Assembly: GCA_030608725.1 (NCBI GenBank)
Contig: JAUWDP010000068.1
Location: 1 to 6,266 of the forward strand
Reading direction: 5' to 3'
Length of the DNA: 6,266 bases
From: Candidatus Bathyarchaeota archaeon
Lineage (GTDB): Archaea > Thermoproteota > Bathyarchaeia > TCS64
This document shows positions 5,725-6,266 of this stretch, piece after piece (the stretch's first letter is position 1; the number at the start of each line of letters is the position of its first letter). Below the pieces are notes generated by a model that had not been told where the DNA came from, did no database searches, and worked only from the letters and a program-made list of their open reading frames with translations. The position numbers and the translations under genes were made by a program.

Positions 5725-6266
5725 CTCTCAGTCACCTCGTACTCCTCAGCCACCTCATCCGCTTGCACCTTCAACAAACCTCGTGCCTCATCTATCGGCT
5801 CCGTCCCGGGTTTCTCCTTCAAGCGCAGCAGCTCGGTGACGACACCCATCTCCCTTATCCTCTCGATGGGCACTCCCTGCCGGATGAGGGGCTCTACCTC
5901 GTTGTAGAAGTCGACGAGCACCTTCAAGAGGGCTGCCTGCTTCTCCGCCTCGCAGTAGGTGTCGACCTCGTGGAATGCGTTCTGTACGAGGAAACCCTCC
6001 CTCAGCATCTCCGCCATCTGTAGAACGAGCCTCTGCTCGTCCGGCAGAGCCTTCTCCCCGATGATCCGAGCGGTCTCCTCGATCTCGGACGCCTCCTCCA
6101 GGAGCCTTAGCGCCCGGGCGCGGAAGTCCTCCCAGCCTGGGTCGAACTCGGACCACCAGCGGGAAGCGACGCCCATGTACCGGGTGAAGCTCCTCAGCCA
6201 GTTGATGGCCGGGAAGTGGCGCCTATAAGCGAGTTCGGTGTCCAGTGCCCAGAAGGTCCCGATGTA
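5721..6266 (-). CDS. atpA: A-type ATP synthase subunit A (catalytic), C-terminal part
   Basis: Catalytic head subunit that hydrolyses or makes ATP. Only the last 181 residues are here; the frame stays open to the right edge, so the gene is cut by the window, and the ATG at 6174-6176 is internal. Beginning at the edge, FWALDTELAYRRHFPAINWL is the strongly conserved stretch after the nucleotide-binding domain (family pattern FW.LD..LA.RRHFP.INW). The rest is the helical C-terminal domain, including a Trp-rich segment (SRWWSEFDPGWEDF) and AFHEVDTYC, both typical of the A subunit's end. The P-loop, Walker B and non-homologous region lie outside the window. The TGA stop overlaps the ATG of subunit B. 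It is the first gene seen of the minus-strand A-B-D-C set; its promoter and any E and F genes would lie beyond the right edge. Confidence 0.95.
   Translation of the reverse strand, partial: YIGTFWALDTELAYRRHFPAINWLRSFTRYMGVASRWWSEFDPGWEDFRARALRLLEEASEIEETARIIGEKALPDEQRLVLQMAEMLREGFLVQNAFHEVDTYCEAEKQAALLKVLVDFYNEVEPLIRQGVPIERIREMGVVTELLRLKEKPGTEPIDEARGLLKVQADEVAEEYEVTER

Noticed and set aside
1..6266. CRISPR arrays, tRNA or rRNA genes, insertion sequences
   Set aside because: I saw no spaced direct repeats, cloverleaf-like sequence, transposase motif or long terminal inverted repeats on either strand.

Overview
The window is an archaeal A-type (A1AO) ATP synthase locus. All six recognisable genes encode subunits of this one rotary enzyme. 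The host is an archaeon: it has A/V-type rather than F-type subunits, GTG and TTG starts, tightly packed genes and a GGAGGTGA ribosome-binding motif. I cannot fix the lineage from this stretch. The gene order differs from the single E-C-F-A-B-D-type operon I know from methanogens such as Methanosarcina.

Layout. On the + strand, 2-1768 holds most of the membrane stator subunit I/a, cut at its 5' end by the window edge. About 90 bases follow, with a likely promoter. Then 1861-2531 holds the proteolipid (subunit K/c), the rotor-ring protein. This gene is broken into more than one reading frame as the sequence stands. On the - strand, reading from the right edge leftwards, come subunit A (catalytic, only its C-terminal 181 residues in the window), B (465 aa), D (206 aa) and C (344 aa). 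These four overlap or abut by a few bases, so they are almost certainly one transcript. The two gene sets converge on a 141-base gap at 2532-2672. Subunits E, F and H are not seen and may lie beyond the edges.

How the genes fit together. A and B form the hexameric ATPase head. D is the central shaft and C couples the shaft to the rotor ring made of K. Subunit I provides the ion half-channels and the Arg that works opposite the ring carboxylate.

The most unusual part is K. With one base removed from a C5 run (1877-1881) and one from a G6 run (2244-2249), the region becomes one open frame of about 222 codons with six membrane segments, that is three c-type hairpins. Only the third hairpin keeps the ion-binding Glu (codon 2481-2483); the aligned residue in the first is Ala, and the second has no acidic residue in its second helix. 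A strong internal ribosome-binding site before ATG 2316 could also produce the third hairpin alone, as an ordinary 71-residue c subunit. A second oddity is a sharp rise in third-position GC inside the subunit I gene, from about half in the cytoplasmic part to over 90% in the membrane part.
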